A stretch of DNA of 64,000 nucleotides from JBHENC01 sp046262295 (GCA_046262295.1 JBHENC010000016.1:1-64000), one strand, 5' to 3'. Shown: positions 10,897-19,272, counted from the stretch's first letter. Numbers and translations are program-made. Notes: generated by a model not told the origin, from the sequence alone.

Positions 10897-12248
10897 GAAA
10901 ACTTCTGGCGATCATCAAACGCGAATATTTGCAGCGCGTGCGGACGAAAATGTTCATCGTCGCAACGCTGCTCGGCCCAGTAATGGTGGTGGTCTTCGCT
11001 GTCGTTCCCGGAATCCTCTTCGGCCTCAAGGCGGGCGACGCGACGCGCCTCGCCATCGTTGACGAAAGCGGGAAATTGTCCGCTCGCATCGCCGATGCGC
11101 TCGCACGCGAGGACAACCGCGAAGCGAAGGAAGAGACGGACAATAACTCTGTCGCAAATGCGGCGGGCGCAGACACCAGAGAGCGTTTACGAAAGGGAAG
11201 CGAACGGCTGCCGTCGTCTTTCAAAGTTGAAATGGTTGCGCTGGAGAATCGTTCGCTCGAAGATGTACGGCGTGACTTAAACGAGCGTCTCCGAAAGAAC
11301 GAACTTGACGGTTACCTTGTTCTTCCGCGCGACGTGCTGCAAAGCCACGAAGCGACATATTATGCGCGCAATACGAGCGACATGATAACGCGCGAACAAT
11401 TGGAGAATCACGTCAGCCGCGCCGTGCGCGAGCAGCGCATGAGGGATGCCAATATTGATCCGAACATCTTGCGCGAGATGGATGCGCCCGTTCATTTAAG
11501 CGGCTCGAACCCGACGAAAAGCGTTGAAGAGAAGGATTCCGGCGAGGCCTTTTACTTAGTCTTCATCGTCGGCTTTCTAATTTATTTGACACTCATCATG
11601 TACGGGCAATTGATTCTCGCGGCGGTGGTCGAAGACAAAGACACGCGCATCGCCGAAGTGTTGTTCTCTTCCGTCAAAGCTTTCACGTTAATGATGGGAA
11701 AACTGATCGGCGTCTCGCTCGTCGCGCTGACACAATACGCGGTGTGGGCGATTGCCTTCGCCGCCTTTGCGCTCTACGGCGTGGCGATGCTCGCCGCAAG
11801 CGGCATGGACGTTTCGCTTCCGCATATTGCGCCGTCGGTCTTCGTTTATTTCCTGCTCTTCTTTTTGATGGGCTACTTTATTTACGCGACGATTTACGCG
11901 CTGGTCGGTTCGATGGTGACGACGACGCAGGAGGGCGGGCAAGTCGCGCTGCCCGTCATCTTTCTATTGATGATGGCCTTCTATCTGGCATTTCCTGTGA
12001 TACGCGCGCCCGATTCGAGCTTCGCTTTCTGGCTCTCGATGGTTCCATTCTTTTCGCCGATTCTGATGCTCGTGCGCATCGTCACGCAAACGCCACCGTT
12101 CTGGCAGATCGCGCTTTCGCTTTTGATAGGTCTCTGCACAATCGTCGGCCTCATCTGGCTCGCCGCGCGCATCTACCGCACGGGAATGCTGATGTACGGC
12201 AAACGCGCCACGATTCCCGAAGTCATTCGCTGGGTGCGGCAAGCATGA
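10893..12248 (+). CDS. ABC-2 transporter permease (NatB/YhaP-like)
   Basis: A 451-residue permease with the family opening KLLAIIKREYLQRVRTKMF, a first membrane segment (about 24-46), a large outside loop (about 50-215) and five or six closely spaced membrane segments to the end. This is the NatB/YhaP layout, in which export of Na+ or peptides has been reported for some members. Its start overlaps the ATPase stop (ATGA). Gene order and overlap indicate one transporter unit. Confidence 0.9.
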   Translation: MRKLLAIIKREYLQRVRTKMFIVATLLGPVMVVVFAVVPGILFGLKAGDATRLAIVDESGKLSARIADALAREDNREAKEETDNNSVANAAGADTRERLRKGSERLPSSFKVEMVALENRSLEDVRRDLNERLRKNELDGYLVLPRDVLQSHEATYYARNTSDMITREQLENHVSRAVREQRMRDANIDPNILREMDAPVHLSGSNPTKSVEEKDSGEAFYLVFIVGFLIYLTLIMYGQLILAAVVEDKDTRIAEVLFSSVKAFTLMMGKLIGVSLVALTQYAVWAIAFAAFALYGVAMLAASGMDVSLPHIAPSVFVYFLLFFLMGYFIYATIYALVGSMVTTTQEGGQVALPVIFLLMMAFYLAFPVIRAPDSSFAFWLSMVPFFSPILMLVRIVTQTPPFWQIALSLLIGLCTIVGLIWLAARIYRTGMLMYGKRATIPEVIRWVRQA

Positions 12249-12253
12249 GAGGA

Positions 12254-12284
12254 AGATGCCGGATGTTAGATATCAGATGTTCGG
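12254..12284. repeat. Heptad element A2, single arm
   Basis: Four 7-base family-A units lie in a row (AGATGCC, GGATGTT, AGATATC, AGATGTT) right after the ABC permease stop. No complementary arm follows before the island begins. The nearest complementary sequence is the right arm at 16045-16076, on the other side of the helicase/IS110 island. It may be the stranded left half of an element split by insertion. Confidence 0.6.
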
Positions 12285-12455
12285 CGGCTGCGCGTAAGGC
12301 ACATGAATGCGCTAGTTTTTTGTTATCTTTCGATGCTGGGTTTTTGTGTTAAACTGCGCGGGTTAAAGGGGCGGCGAATCTTGGTTATCAAGCGCTAGTG
12401 CCGCAACCACAGTTGGCGCATCGTATGCAGCAACTGAAGTTGATAGGATGGTTAA
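12285..12455. other. Upstream region of the HNH-helicase gene
   Basis: About 170 bases without a gene. The stretch is richer in T and A than its neighbours (for example around 12314-12355), and presumably holds the promoter of the helicase operon. I could not assign a convincing -35/-10 pair. An SD-like aggatgg lies just before the GTG start. Confidence 0.4.
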
Positions 12456-14450
12456 GTGAAAAGGCGGTTTGATCGTAAGCAAAAGGAGGCGCTGTATTGG
12501 CTTGCCGGTGGCAAATGTCAGAACTGTGGAGCGCCCCTGCCGAACGATTGGCATGCTGATCATCTCCGGCCATACGCTCATGGCGGGCGAACCGATGTCG
12601 TCAACGGGCAAGCCTTGTGCCCGAACTGTAATTGCAGAAAGGGGGCTCAACTCATGTTAGCGTGGCCTTTTAATTTAGCCTTACGTCCGTGGCAACAAGA
12701 GTTTCTGGACAAATACAACGCTGCGGAACTTAAAGATTTTCTTTTGGTAGCCACGCCGGGCGCTGGCAAAACCGTTGCTTCCTTAAAGGCTGGGCATGAC
12801 CTATTAAATTCCGGCGTTGTCCAAAGGATTGTGGTCGTTTGCCCAACCGATCACCTGCGGACGCAGTGGCTAGAAGATGCGACCAAAGTCAACATCCATT
12901 TGGACAAGATTCAGTTGGGTTGGAGCGGCCAAATTGCGCAGACTACCGACTACATCGGGATGGTTACTACTTATGCACAGGTTGTAAGTAAGCAAGAGCA
13001 TCTGCGGGCATATACGGATCGCTTTAGAACCTTGGTCATCCTTGACGAGATTCACCATTGTGGCGATGAAGAGCATAAAGCTTGGGGGCAGTCTATTAAG
13101 CACGCCTTCGATCTAGCCACGCGGCGCCTTCTGCTGTCCGGCACCCCGTTTCGCAGCGACAATAATCCTATTCCTTTCGTTCGATACGAAACCGCGCCCA
13201 ACAATCCGGCAGTTCGCGTTTCTTTTGCAGACCACTCTTATGGTTACGGCGACGCCCTCAAAGATGAGAACGTCGTGCGGCACGTCGTCTTTCCGACTTA
13301 CGATGGGCATTACATTTGGGAACACTGTGGTGAGAAGAAGGAAGCGACGTTCAAAGATCGCCTGGATCGCGCCGATTCTGGTCACCGATTGAGAACGGCA
13401 CTTCATCCAGAGGGAGATTGGATCAAAAAAGTCATCAAAGCGGCCGATGATAGATTGAACACTATCCGGCGAGAGGAAGGATACTCAATTGCAGGCGGTT
13501 TGATCGTCGCACAAGATCAGTGGCACGCTAAAGAGTACGCTCGTGTGCTCAAGGATGTAACAGGCGAGGAATGCACGTTGGCAATTTCCGACACCGATGA
13601 TGCTTCTAAAGCCATTAGCAAGTTTCGCCAGAGCAATCAGAAATGGATTGTGGCCGTTAAGATGGTCTCTGAAGGCGTAGACATCAAACGTATCCGGGTG
13701 GGTGTGTATGCAACTAATGTTTTGACAACAACCTTCTTTCGCCAAGTCATCGGGCGCGCTATTCGCTGGGACAACGATCCGCGATGGGAGCAACTCGACG
13801 ATCAAACAGCTTGGTTTTACCTTCCTGAAGACCCACAGTTGGTGAGGTTAGCCGAAGAGATCAAGGTCGAGATTACCGATACGATCCGGCAGCAGGAAAT
13901 TAGGGACTCGCAACAAGAAAGGAATAACGTACCGACATCACCTGAGTTAATGCAACTTTTGTTCGACATTTATGAGTTCAAGCATTCGGACGGCGAGGAA
14001 AGCGATCATATTTTCAGCGGTGAGAAGTTCACGTTAGAGGAGCTGGCGAACGCGGAAAGACGTTTCGCATTCCCCGGCTTTGAACGTGTTCCCTCCGCGG
14101 CCAAAGCATTCGCATGGCGGCGCATGAAACAGGAGATTGAATACGAGCCGCAAATTCATGACATGACTCCTGCGAGAACTCCGTCGCAGCCTAAATATGC
14201 TCAGAAGGAACAGCTCAAATCTACTGTCAGAAGAAAAGTGGCACGCTTAGTACATGTCTGCCAGCAACAGGGAATTCGCTTCTCAGACACCAATCCCTAT
14301 CAAGCTATTAACTTCGCTTGGGGCAGAAAACGGGAATACAGCCGCGAATCCACCAACAATGGGTTTGAAGACAAGTTGACATGGTTGGAAGGTCTCATTC
14401 GGAGAGCGCTCCAAGGTGACCGCTCGATTGCTGAGGAACTTCGCCGATGA
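12456..14450 (+). CDS. HNH endonuclease-SF2 helicase fusion (putative defence protein)
   Basis: The N-terminal 63 residues form a zinc-type HNH module: Cys21/Cys24 and Cys55/Cys58 as likely zinc ligands, with DH at 35-36 and Asn50. An SF2 helicase follows: Walker A ATPGAGKT at 99-106, Walker B DEIH at 197-200, motif III SGTP at 228-231 and motif VI QVIGRAIR at 430-437. The last 150 residues match nothing I know. HNH plus SF2 helicase suggests a DNA-targeting, possibly anti-phage protein, but it is not one of the named systems I can recognise. Base use is visibly less GC-rich than the flanking genes. The GTG start follows aggatgg. The next gene overlaps its stop by four bases. Confidence 0.85.
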   Translation: MKRRFDRKQKEALYWLAGGKCQNCGAPLPNDWHADHLRPYAHGGRTDVVNGQALCPNCNCRKGAQLMLAWPFNLALRPWQQEFLDKYNAAELKDFLLVATPGAGKTVASLKAGHDLLNSGVVQRIVVVCPTDHLRTQWLEDATKVNIHLDKIQLGWSGQIAQTTDYIGMVTTYAQVVSKQEHLRAYTDRFRTLVILDEIHHCGDEEHKAWGQSIKHAFDLATRRLLLSGTPFRSDNNPIPFVRYETAPNNPAVRVSFADHSYGYGDALKDENVVRHVVFPTYDGHYIWEHCGEKKEATFKDRLDRADSGHRLRTALHPEGDWIKKVIKAADDRLNTIRREEGYSIAGGLIVAQDQWHAKEYARVLKDVTGEECTLAISDTDDASKAISKFRQSNQKWIVAVKMVSEGVDIKRIRVGVYATNVLTTTFFRQVIGRAIRWDNDPRWEQLDDQTAWFYLPEDPQLVRLAEEIKVEITDTIRQQEIRDSQQERNNVPTSPELMQLLFDIYEFKHSDGEESDHIFSGEKFTLEELANAERRFAFPGFERVPSAAKAFAWRRMKQEIEYEPQIHDMTPARTPSQPKYAQKEQLKSTVRRKVARLVHVCQQQGIRFSDTNPYQAINFAWGRKREYSRESTNNGFEDKLTWLEGLIRRALQGDRSIAEELRR

Positions 14451-15055
14451 ACAAGCAACAAAAGCTGCATCGTAACGGCACAAAAGTTGATACCCTTTAT
14501 CGCGCCGTCCGAAATAGCGAGGCTCTGGGGCTCATTCCTGCATTGGTGAAGCAAATCGTTGAGGAGGAAATGTGGCGAGAGCACATGTTCGAGAAAACTG
14601 GGCAAGTGTTTCGGTTCAATAGCCTGACAGAGTTTATTGAAACGCACCCACCCGACGGTTTAGGCACTACGGTGGATAAACTGTTCGCGTTGTGCAGTGA
14701 AGATTCATCCGTTCTAGAAATGCTTGATCAAGCCATTCAAGCCGACATAAACAATCGAAATGAAAGTACAAATACGTCCGAATCGAAACAACGGTTCCGG
14801 GCAAGCAACTCCCGTCAAGCAGCCCTTCGCAGACTCCGCCGCTACGCAGAACAGAACCGAGCAGCAGCGGCTGCCCGCAAAGCTGTTCTGGAAGGCAGAA
14901 TGAGCGTTAACGCCGCATTAGTAGAGCTTGGATTGCGAAAGAAGCGCATCACAATACCTAAAGACGTTGATGCAGCTACAGAAGCCTTAAAAAGACACTA
15001 CAATTCTGATGAGCTTCAGCAACTTGTAAGACGATTAAAGACTATAGATACTTAA
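14447..15055 (+). CDS. Unknown protein coupled to the HNH-helicase
   Basis: A 202-residue protein whose ATG overlaps the helicase stop (ATGA), so it is probably made in a fixed ratio with it. The N-terminal half has a globular-looking block (SLTEFIETHPPDGLGTTVDK). The C-terminal half is Arg/Ala-rich and helical, and ends in a pattern (LRRLRRYAEQ, VLEGRMSVNAALVELGLRKK) that resembles the helix-turn-helix region of phage and plasmid ParB-like proteins as I remember them. It may therefore bind DNA, for example as specificity or regulatory partner of the helicase. That role is inference; no database check was possible. Confidence 0.75.
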   Translation: MNKQQKLHRNGTKVDTLYRAVRNSEALGLIPALVKQIVEEEMWREHMFEKTGQVFRFNSLTEFIETHPPDGLGTTVDKLFALCSEDSSVLEMLDQAIQADINNRNESTNTSESKQRFRASNSRQAALRRLRRYAEQNRAAAAARKAVLEGRMSVNAALVELGLRKKRITIPKDVDAATEALKRHYNSDELQQLVRRLKTIDT

Positions 15056-15210
15056 GTAAAAGTTCCATAGCAATCTCTTAGCTAAGCACATTAGTGTAAA
15101 TACAGCTTTTTATACTTACGGGGTCAAAGGCTATTTGAAGTTGTGTCTATAATCCCACAGCGCCCCCGAACAACCCATCTGAGGTGTACGAGTCAAGTGA
15201 TTTCTTCATC
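15056..15210. other. Spacer between island operon and IS110 remnant
   Basis: About 155 AT-rich bases with no supported gene. It should include the transcript end of the helicase operon and whatever is left of the downstream end of the IS110 element. I see no clear terminator and no inverted-repeat end. Confidence 0.5.
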
Positions 15211-15653
15211 TCAAGCCGGATGATTCGCCGCATAGTTAAGCAACATTGAGCCTTTCTTTCGCAACCCTTCCAGATATTTCACCTCATCATAAGGCGTCCT
15301 ACTTTTCCAACATCTGAAGATGATTCTGATCCATTTGAAAGCCAGCGCTCTGACTGTCGCCTGATGCCCCTTGCCCCGCCCGCGCTGCTCGTGGAGGGGT
15401 TGACCCGATAGAGCGTCAGAAAGTCGTGCTTCATCAAAGCAAAGATGAGCGGGCCGCGTGACTGCTCCACACAGACGGCGACTGGCTGACCACCAAAGCG
15501 CCGACGTAAAGCCGTCGCCCACTCGTCAATCGTGGTGGAAGAATGGCGCAGGATGCTGGCTTCCTGTGCTCCAGTGGTCAGATCAAGCAAGCAGATGTCA
15601 TGTTTGGTGTCAGCCCAGTCAATGCCAATCAGTGCCGCGTATCGAGTCATCAT
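15211..15653 (-). pseudogene. IS110-family transposase remnant
   Basis: The first 86 residues in one frame carry the DEDD RuvC-like start of IS110 recombinases (ALIGIDWADTKHD, then VCVEQSRG and LYRVNP). At about 15396 the similarity jumps to another frame that encodes the typical IS110 C-terminus (GKGHQATVRALAFKWIRI, then CWKSRTPYDEVKYLEGL). About 250 of the usual roughly 400 codons are missing, including the last catalytic acidic residues and the Tnp20 serine. One internal deletion with loss of frame explains this, and the protein cannot be active. Confidence 0.85.
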
Positions 15654-15885
15654 CGTCCTCCGTGAAAAAGTGTGAACACAGGTTCGGAGAACATGCTGGC
15701 AATAGCCGCGGCGAGATAGTTATAGTAGAGTCCAGCCTGTGGCCGGACATCATCTGAGCAGTCGTTGTCGAGCTAAAGCGAACGGGCGGGTGTGCGAACA
15801 GGTTGTTAGAGGCGTCCGAAGCGTCTTTCATTCAAGATTCGTCACACTCGCCCGGCATGTTCTTTCTACAGTTCAAGTCTAGTGA
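15654..15885 (-). other. Non-coding end of IS110 remnant, possible bridge-RNA relic
   Basis: No gene is supported here. In IS110 elements the non-coding end upstream of the recombinase encodes the bridge RNA that guides insertion, and this stretch has the right place and size. It is rich in inverted repeats: gtcc-gcc/ggc-ggac at 15730-15748 with one mismatch, 15783-15794 with 15843-15854 (11 of 12), and 15688-15700 with 15851-15863 (11 of 13). Whether any of this was a functional bridge RNA is inference. Confidence 0.4.
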
Positions 15886-15925
15886 ATTGAATCGCAGAAA
15901 TGAACCTCGTTAACCTATAACTCAT

Positions 15926-16001
15926 TCAACCGGAGCGCGGATAGCGGGGCTTTTATGCGCGAGACTTGGATGGTTTCGTGGTTATTTCCGCGCCCGGTTG
16001 A
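15926..16001. other. Long hairpin near island edge
   Basis: Two arms, tcaaccgg-a-gcgcgg (15926-15940) and ccgcgc-ccggttga (15988-16001), are fully complementary apart from one bulged base. They enclose a 47-nt loop. There is no T-run. It could be an RNA structure or the end of a small mobile element; I cannot tell which. Confidence 0.55.
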
Positions 16002-16007
16002 TTCGAG

Positions 16008-16076
16008 CGTTAGATACCAAGCGTAATGTTGAAAGGCGAATTCTACTAACATCCAACATCCAGCATCTGATATCTT
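16008..16076. repeat. Heptad element A3
   Basis: The right arm (16045-16076) reads, on the opposite strand, as AGATATC, AGATGCT, GGATGTT, GGATGTT. A much weaker left partner may lie at 16008-16033. The element ends in atttttata directly before the CYTH gene ATG at 16086. It is either a degenerate complete element or the stranded right half of the element whose left half is at 12254-12284. Confidence 0.6.
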
Positions 16077-16085
16077 ATTTTTATA

Positions 16086-16625
16086 ATGGGCATAGAGATC
16101 GAGAAGAAATACCGCTTGACGGCGGCGCAGCGCGAGCAGTTGATTCATCGCTTGATTGAAGCGGGGGCGATTTTGCGCGTCGAAGAGTTTGAGGAGAACG
16201 TCTTGTATCGAGGCGGAAATCTCAATCCGCAAACGCAGGTCTTGCGTCTCAGACGCGCGGGCGGGCGGGCAATACTTACTTATAAAGAACGCTTCGCTTC
16301 CGCTTCAGCGATCAAACACCAGCGCGAAGACGAAACGCTCATCGAAGACGCCGGTTCGCTTCACGACATTCTGCGGGCGATTGGCTTCACGCCCGCCCTT
16401 GTTTACGAAAAGCGACGCGCGACGTGGCATATCGCGGACGCCGAAATCGCCATTGACGAGCTGCCGTTCGGACTGTTTCTGGAGATTGAAGCGGCGGAGA
16501 ATTCCATCCTCGAATTAGAAGAAACTCTCTGTCTCTCTGAAGCCGTTGCAGAGATGGACTCCTACCCGGAACTCGCCGCACGGCACGGAACGAAGCGCGG
16601 CGAAATTATCGAAGCGCGCTTCTGA
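16086..16625 (+). CDS. CYTH-domain protein (class IV adenylate cyclase/CyaB-like)
   Basis: A 179-residue CYTH protein. The signature EIEKKY is at residues 4-9, and the alternating charged strands of the triphosphate tunnel follow (VLRLRRAGG, LTYKER, YEKRR, IDELPFGLFLEIE). Family members act on triphosphates as adenylate cyclase, thiamine triphosphatase or tripolyphosphatase. With no CHAD domain and no partner gene, the substrate cannot be named. The start follows repeat A3 with no SD. Confidence 0.88.
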   Translation: MGIEIEKKYRLTAAQREQLIHRLIEAGAILRVEEFEENVLYRGGNLNPQTQVLRLRRAGGRAILTYKERFASASAIKHQREDETLIEDAGSLHDILRAIGFTPALVYEKRRATWHIADAEIAIDELPFGLFLEIEAAENSILELEETLCLSEAVAEMDSYPELAARHGTKRGEIIEARF

Positions 16626-16678
16626 ACGTCTGTTCATTTACATAACGCGATAGGCGTGCGGCTCTTGGTAGTTAAACG

Positions 16679-16718
16679 AAAGCGGCCTCGTTCCATAAAG
16701 GAGCGAGACCGCTTTTTT
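16679..16718 (+). terminator. Rho-independent terminator after CYTH gene
   Basis: Arms aaagcgg-c-ctcg and cgag-a-ccgcttt pair around a short loop and are followed by a run of six T on the + strand. It ends the CYTH transcript. Because groL converges from the other side, it may also stop groL transcription, although the minus-strand T-run is weaker. Confidence 0.85.
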
Positions 16719-16745
16719 CTTTCAGGTTGCCGGTAGGGGAACCGC

Positions 16746-18401
16746 TTACATTCCCATGCCGCCGCCCATACCGCCCATGCCGCCGGGCATTCCCGCCGGA
16801 GCTTTGTCGTCTTCGGGAAGTTCCGAGACCATCGCTTCGGTGGTGAGCATCAGACCGGCGATTGACGCGGCATTTTGCAACGCCGTGCGTGTGACCTTCG
16901 CCGGATCAATGACGCCCGCTTTGACGAGGTCTTCAAACTGCTCTGTGGCAGCATTGAAGCCGACGTTTTCGTTCTTCTCGGTGCGCACGCGCTCGACGAC
17001 GACCGCGCCTTCCTTGCCCGCGTTCTGCACAATCTGACGAAGCGGCTCTTCCAGAGCGCGACGAATGATCGTGACGCCGATCTGCTCGTCGGCATCGCCT
17101 TCGCCTTCTTCGTTGGCGCGAAACTTCTCGAGCGCCTTCGCCGCGCGAACAAGCGTCACGCCGCCGCCCGGCACGATGCCTTCTTCGACGGCTGCGCGTG
17201 TCGCGTGCATCGCATCTTCGACGCGCGCCTTCTTCTCTTTCATTTCCGTCTCGGTCGCCGCACCGACTTTAATTACCGCGACGCCGCCGACGAGTTTCGC
17301 CAGACGCTCCTGCAACTTCTCGCGGTCGTAGTCCGAAGATGTCTCTTCGATCTGCGCGCGCAAAGTCTTGACGCGGCCTTGAATGTCCGTCGCCTGTCCT
17401 GCGCCTTCGACGATGGTCGTGTTGTCTTTGTCAATCGTCACTTTCTTGGCGCGCCCCAAATCTTCGATCTTGACGCTCTCGAGCTTGATGCCCAAGTCTT
17501 CGCTGATAACCTGTCCGCCCGTCAGAATCGCAATGTCTTCGAGCATCGCTTTGCGGCGATCACCGAAGCCCGGCGCTTTCACGGCGGCAATGTTCAAAGT
17601 GCCGCGCAGTTTGTTGACGACGAGCGTCGCCAACGCTTCGCCTTCGACATCTTCCGCGATAATCAACATCGGCTTGCCGAGTTTAGCGACCTGCTCCAGC
17701 AGCGGCAGCAAATCCTTCATCGAAGAAATCTTCTTTTCGTTGATGAGAATCAGCGGGTTGTCTAAAGACGCAACCATGCGCTCCGGGTCTGTCACGAAAT
17801 AGGGCGAGAGGTAGCCGCGATCAAACTGCATACCTTCGACGATATCCAGCGTCGTCTCCATCGTCTTCGCTTCTTCGACGGTAATCACGCCGTCTTTGCC
17901 GACCTTATCCATCGCTTCCGCGATGATGCTGCCGATGTTCGCGTCGCCGTTGGCCGAAACGGTTCCGACCTGCGCGATAGCGTCGCCTTTAACGGGCTTC
18001 GCCAGACGCTTGATCTCTTCCATCACGCGCTCGACCGCTTTATCAATGCCGCGCTTCAAGGCCATCGGGTTCGCACCCGCCGCAACCGTCTTCACGCCCT
18101 CGCGGAAAATCGCCTGCGCGAGCACCGTCGCGGTGGTCGTGCCGTCGCCCGCGACATCCGAAGTCTTGGAAGCGACTTCGCGCACCATCTGCGCGCCCAT
18201 GTTCTCCAGCGCGTCTTTGAGTTCAATCTCTTTCGCCACCGTGACGCCGTCTTTGGTGATCGTCGGTGAACCGAATTTTTTGTCAATCACGACGTTGCGC
18301 CCTTTGGGGCCGAGCGTAATCTTGACAGCATCGGCGAGCTGATTGACGCCGCGCAAGATAGCTGCGCGCGACTCTTCGCCATGAATTACTTGCTTTGCCA
18401 T
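16746..18401 (-). CDS. groL: Chaperonin GroEL
   Basis: The 551-residue large subunit of the GroEL/ES folding machine. It opens with the typical region containing LGPKGRNVVIDKKFG and the nucleotide-loop motif GDGTTTATVLA, and ends in the Gly/Met tail (GGMGGMGGGMGM) found in most GroELs. It lies 76 bases downstream of groS on the same strand and is transcribed from the shared groS promoter. HrcA control is expected through the CIRCE operator. Confidence 0.98.
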   Translation of the reverse strand: MAKQVIHGEESRAAILRGVNQLADAVKITLGPKGRNVVIDKKFGSPTITKDGVTVAKEIELKDALENMGAQMVREVASKTSDVAGDGTTTATVLAQAIFREGVKTVAAGANPMALKRGIDKAVERVMEEIKRLAKPVKGDAIAQVGTVSANGDANIGSIIAEAMDKVGKDGVITVEEAKTMETTLDIVEGMQFDRGYLSPYFVTDPERMVASLDNPLILINEKKISSMKDLLPLLEQVAKLGKPMLIIAEDVEGEALATLVVNKLRGTLNIAAVKAPGFGDRRKAMLEDIAILTGGQVISEDLGIKLESVKIEDLGRAKKVTIDKDNTTIVEGAGQATDIQGRVKTLRAQIEETSSDYDREKLQERLAKLVGGVAVIKVGAATETEMKEKKARVEDAMHATRAAVEEGIVPGGGVTLVRAAKALEKFRANEEGEGDADEQIGVTIIRRALEEPLRQIVQNAGKEGAVVVERVRTEKNENVGFNAATEQFEDLVKAGVIDPAKVTRTALQNAASIAGLMLTTEAMVSELPEDDKAPAGMPGGMGGMGGGMGM

Positions 18402-18477
18402 AACTAATTTCTTCTCCTACTCAATATGTGTTGTTCCGTTCATGGAAAAAGCGGCTCAAGCGTTTCTCTATTGAAAA

Positions 18478-18828
18478 CTACTTGCCGCTTTTCTTGCCGC
18501 CGCCGGTGCTGCCCGATCCGGCTGCCGCGCCCGCGCGTTGGACGATTCCGTAAATGTCTTCCTCTTTCATGATGAGCAACTCTTCACCATCAAGGCTGAC
18601 TTCGTTGCCGCCCCATTTGCCGAACAGCACGATGTCGCCCGCTTTGACATCCAAAGTCTGGCGCGTGCCATCGGTCTTGTATTTGCCTTCGCCGACGGCG
18701 ATCACTTCGCCCTGCGACGGTTTCTCTTTGGCGGTGTCCGGGATGATGATCCCGCCGCGCACTTGCTCGCCTTCTTCGAGGCGGCGCACGATCACACGAT
18801 CATGCAAAGGTTTGATTTTAGTTGACAT
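18478..18828 (-). CDS. groS: Co-chaperonin GroES
   Basis: Lid subunit of the GroEL chaperonin. The family core (IKPLHDRVIVRRLEEGE, then the mobile loop GGIIIPDTAKEKP) is intact. At 116 residues it is longer than the usual 95-100 because of a Gly/Ser/Lys-rich tail (AAAGSGSTGGGKKSGK) after the last beta strand. It is first gene of the groS-groL operon, with a perfect CIRCE element 95 bases upstream. Confidence 0.97.
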   Translation of the reverse strand: MSTKIKPLHDRVIVRRLEEGEQVRGGIIIPDTAKEKPSQGEVIAVGEGKYKTDGTRQTLDVKAGDIVLFGKWGGNEVSLDGEELLIMKEEDIYGIVQRAGAAAGSGSTGGGKKSGK

Positions 18829-18922
18829 ACTACTTTCTTGCTCCTTTCACGTTACCGAAAAAACCGGATGATGTTCCGGCCATAAAATTTAATTGCTGGA
18901 TTTGAATAGCATTCCGTTCGCG

Positions 18923-18949
18923 TTAGCACTCTGGTGTTGCGAGTGCTAA
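18923..18949 (-). promoter_or_regulatory. CIRCE operator (HrcA binding site)
   Basis: TTAGCACTC, nine bases, GAGTGCTAA: an exact match to the CIRCE consensus. It sits one base downstream of the groS -10 box, so it overlaps the predicted transcription start, the right place for HrcA repression of groS-groL under non-stress conditions. No hrcA gene is in the window. Confidence 0.97.
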
Positions 18950-18950
18950 A

Positions 18951-18979
18951 AATATAGCGGCGGAACACGGTTTTGTCAA
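18951..18979 (-). promoter_or_regulatory. groS-groL sigma70 promoter
   Basis: On the minus strand a consensus -35 (TTGACA, 18974-18979) and a -10 (TATATT, 18951-18956) are separated by exactly 17 bases. The CIRCE operator follows immediately. This implies a vegetative promoter under HrcA repression rather than a heat-shock sigma promoter. Confidence 0.92.
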
Positions 18980-19017
18980 CTGTTTGCCGCGCGAAGTGTG
19001 GTAACCGGTGGAAGCAA

Positions 19018-19272
19018 TCAGCGTGAGCGGCGCTTAGTCGCGGCATGGCTGGCAGTGATGGCGCGCTCCTGTGTGCGGTAGGCGGCGACACGTTTGGAGA
19101 GCGTGTTGCGGTGAATGCCCAAGATGCCTGCGGTGCGCGAAAGACGATCTTTGTGGCGGGCGAGCGCCTTCTGTATGTAAAGCTTTTCAAATTCGGCGAC
19201 GGCTTCATCAAGCATAATCTGCCCGTCGAGCATTTCGTCAATCAAAGCTTCGAGGCGCGCGCGCATCTGCAT
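19018..19272 (-). CDS. Small Fis-type helix-turn-helix protein
   Basis: An 84-residue protein with an acidic N-terminal helix and a C-terminal Fis/HTH_8 motif (ALARHKDRLSRTAGILGIHR, then NTLSKRV). This is the DNA-binding end found in Fis and NtrC-family activators, here without ATPase or receiver domains. It is the last gene of the purC-cvpA block, 40 bases after cvpA. It may be a nucleoid or transcription factor; its targets cannot be seen. Confidence 0.75.
   Translation of the reverse strand: MQMRARLEALIDEMLDGQIMLDEAVAEFEKLYIQKALARHKDRLSRTAGILGIHRNTLSKRVAAYRTQERAITASHAATKRRSR

Noticed and set aside
15915..16232. Minus-strand open frame of 105 codons at the island edge
   Set aside because: It runs antisense through repeat A3 and the first third of the CYTH gene, with no SD and no recognisable domain.
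16875..17765. Long open frame (296 codons) antisense to groL
   Set aside because: It is a mirror of the GC-rich codon pattern of groL on the other strand, with no SD or known domain.
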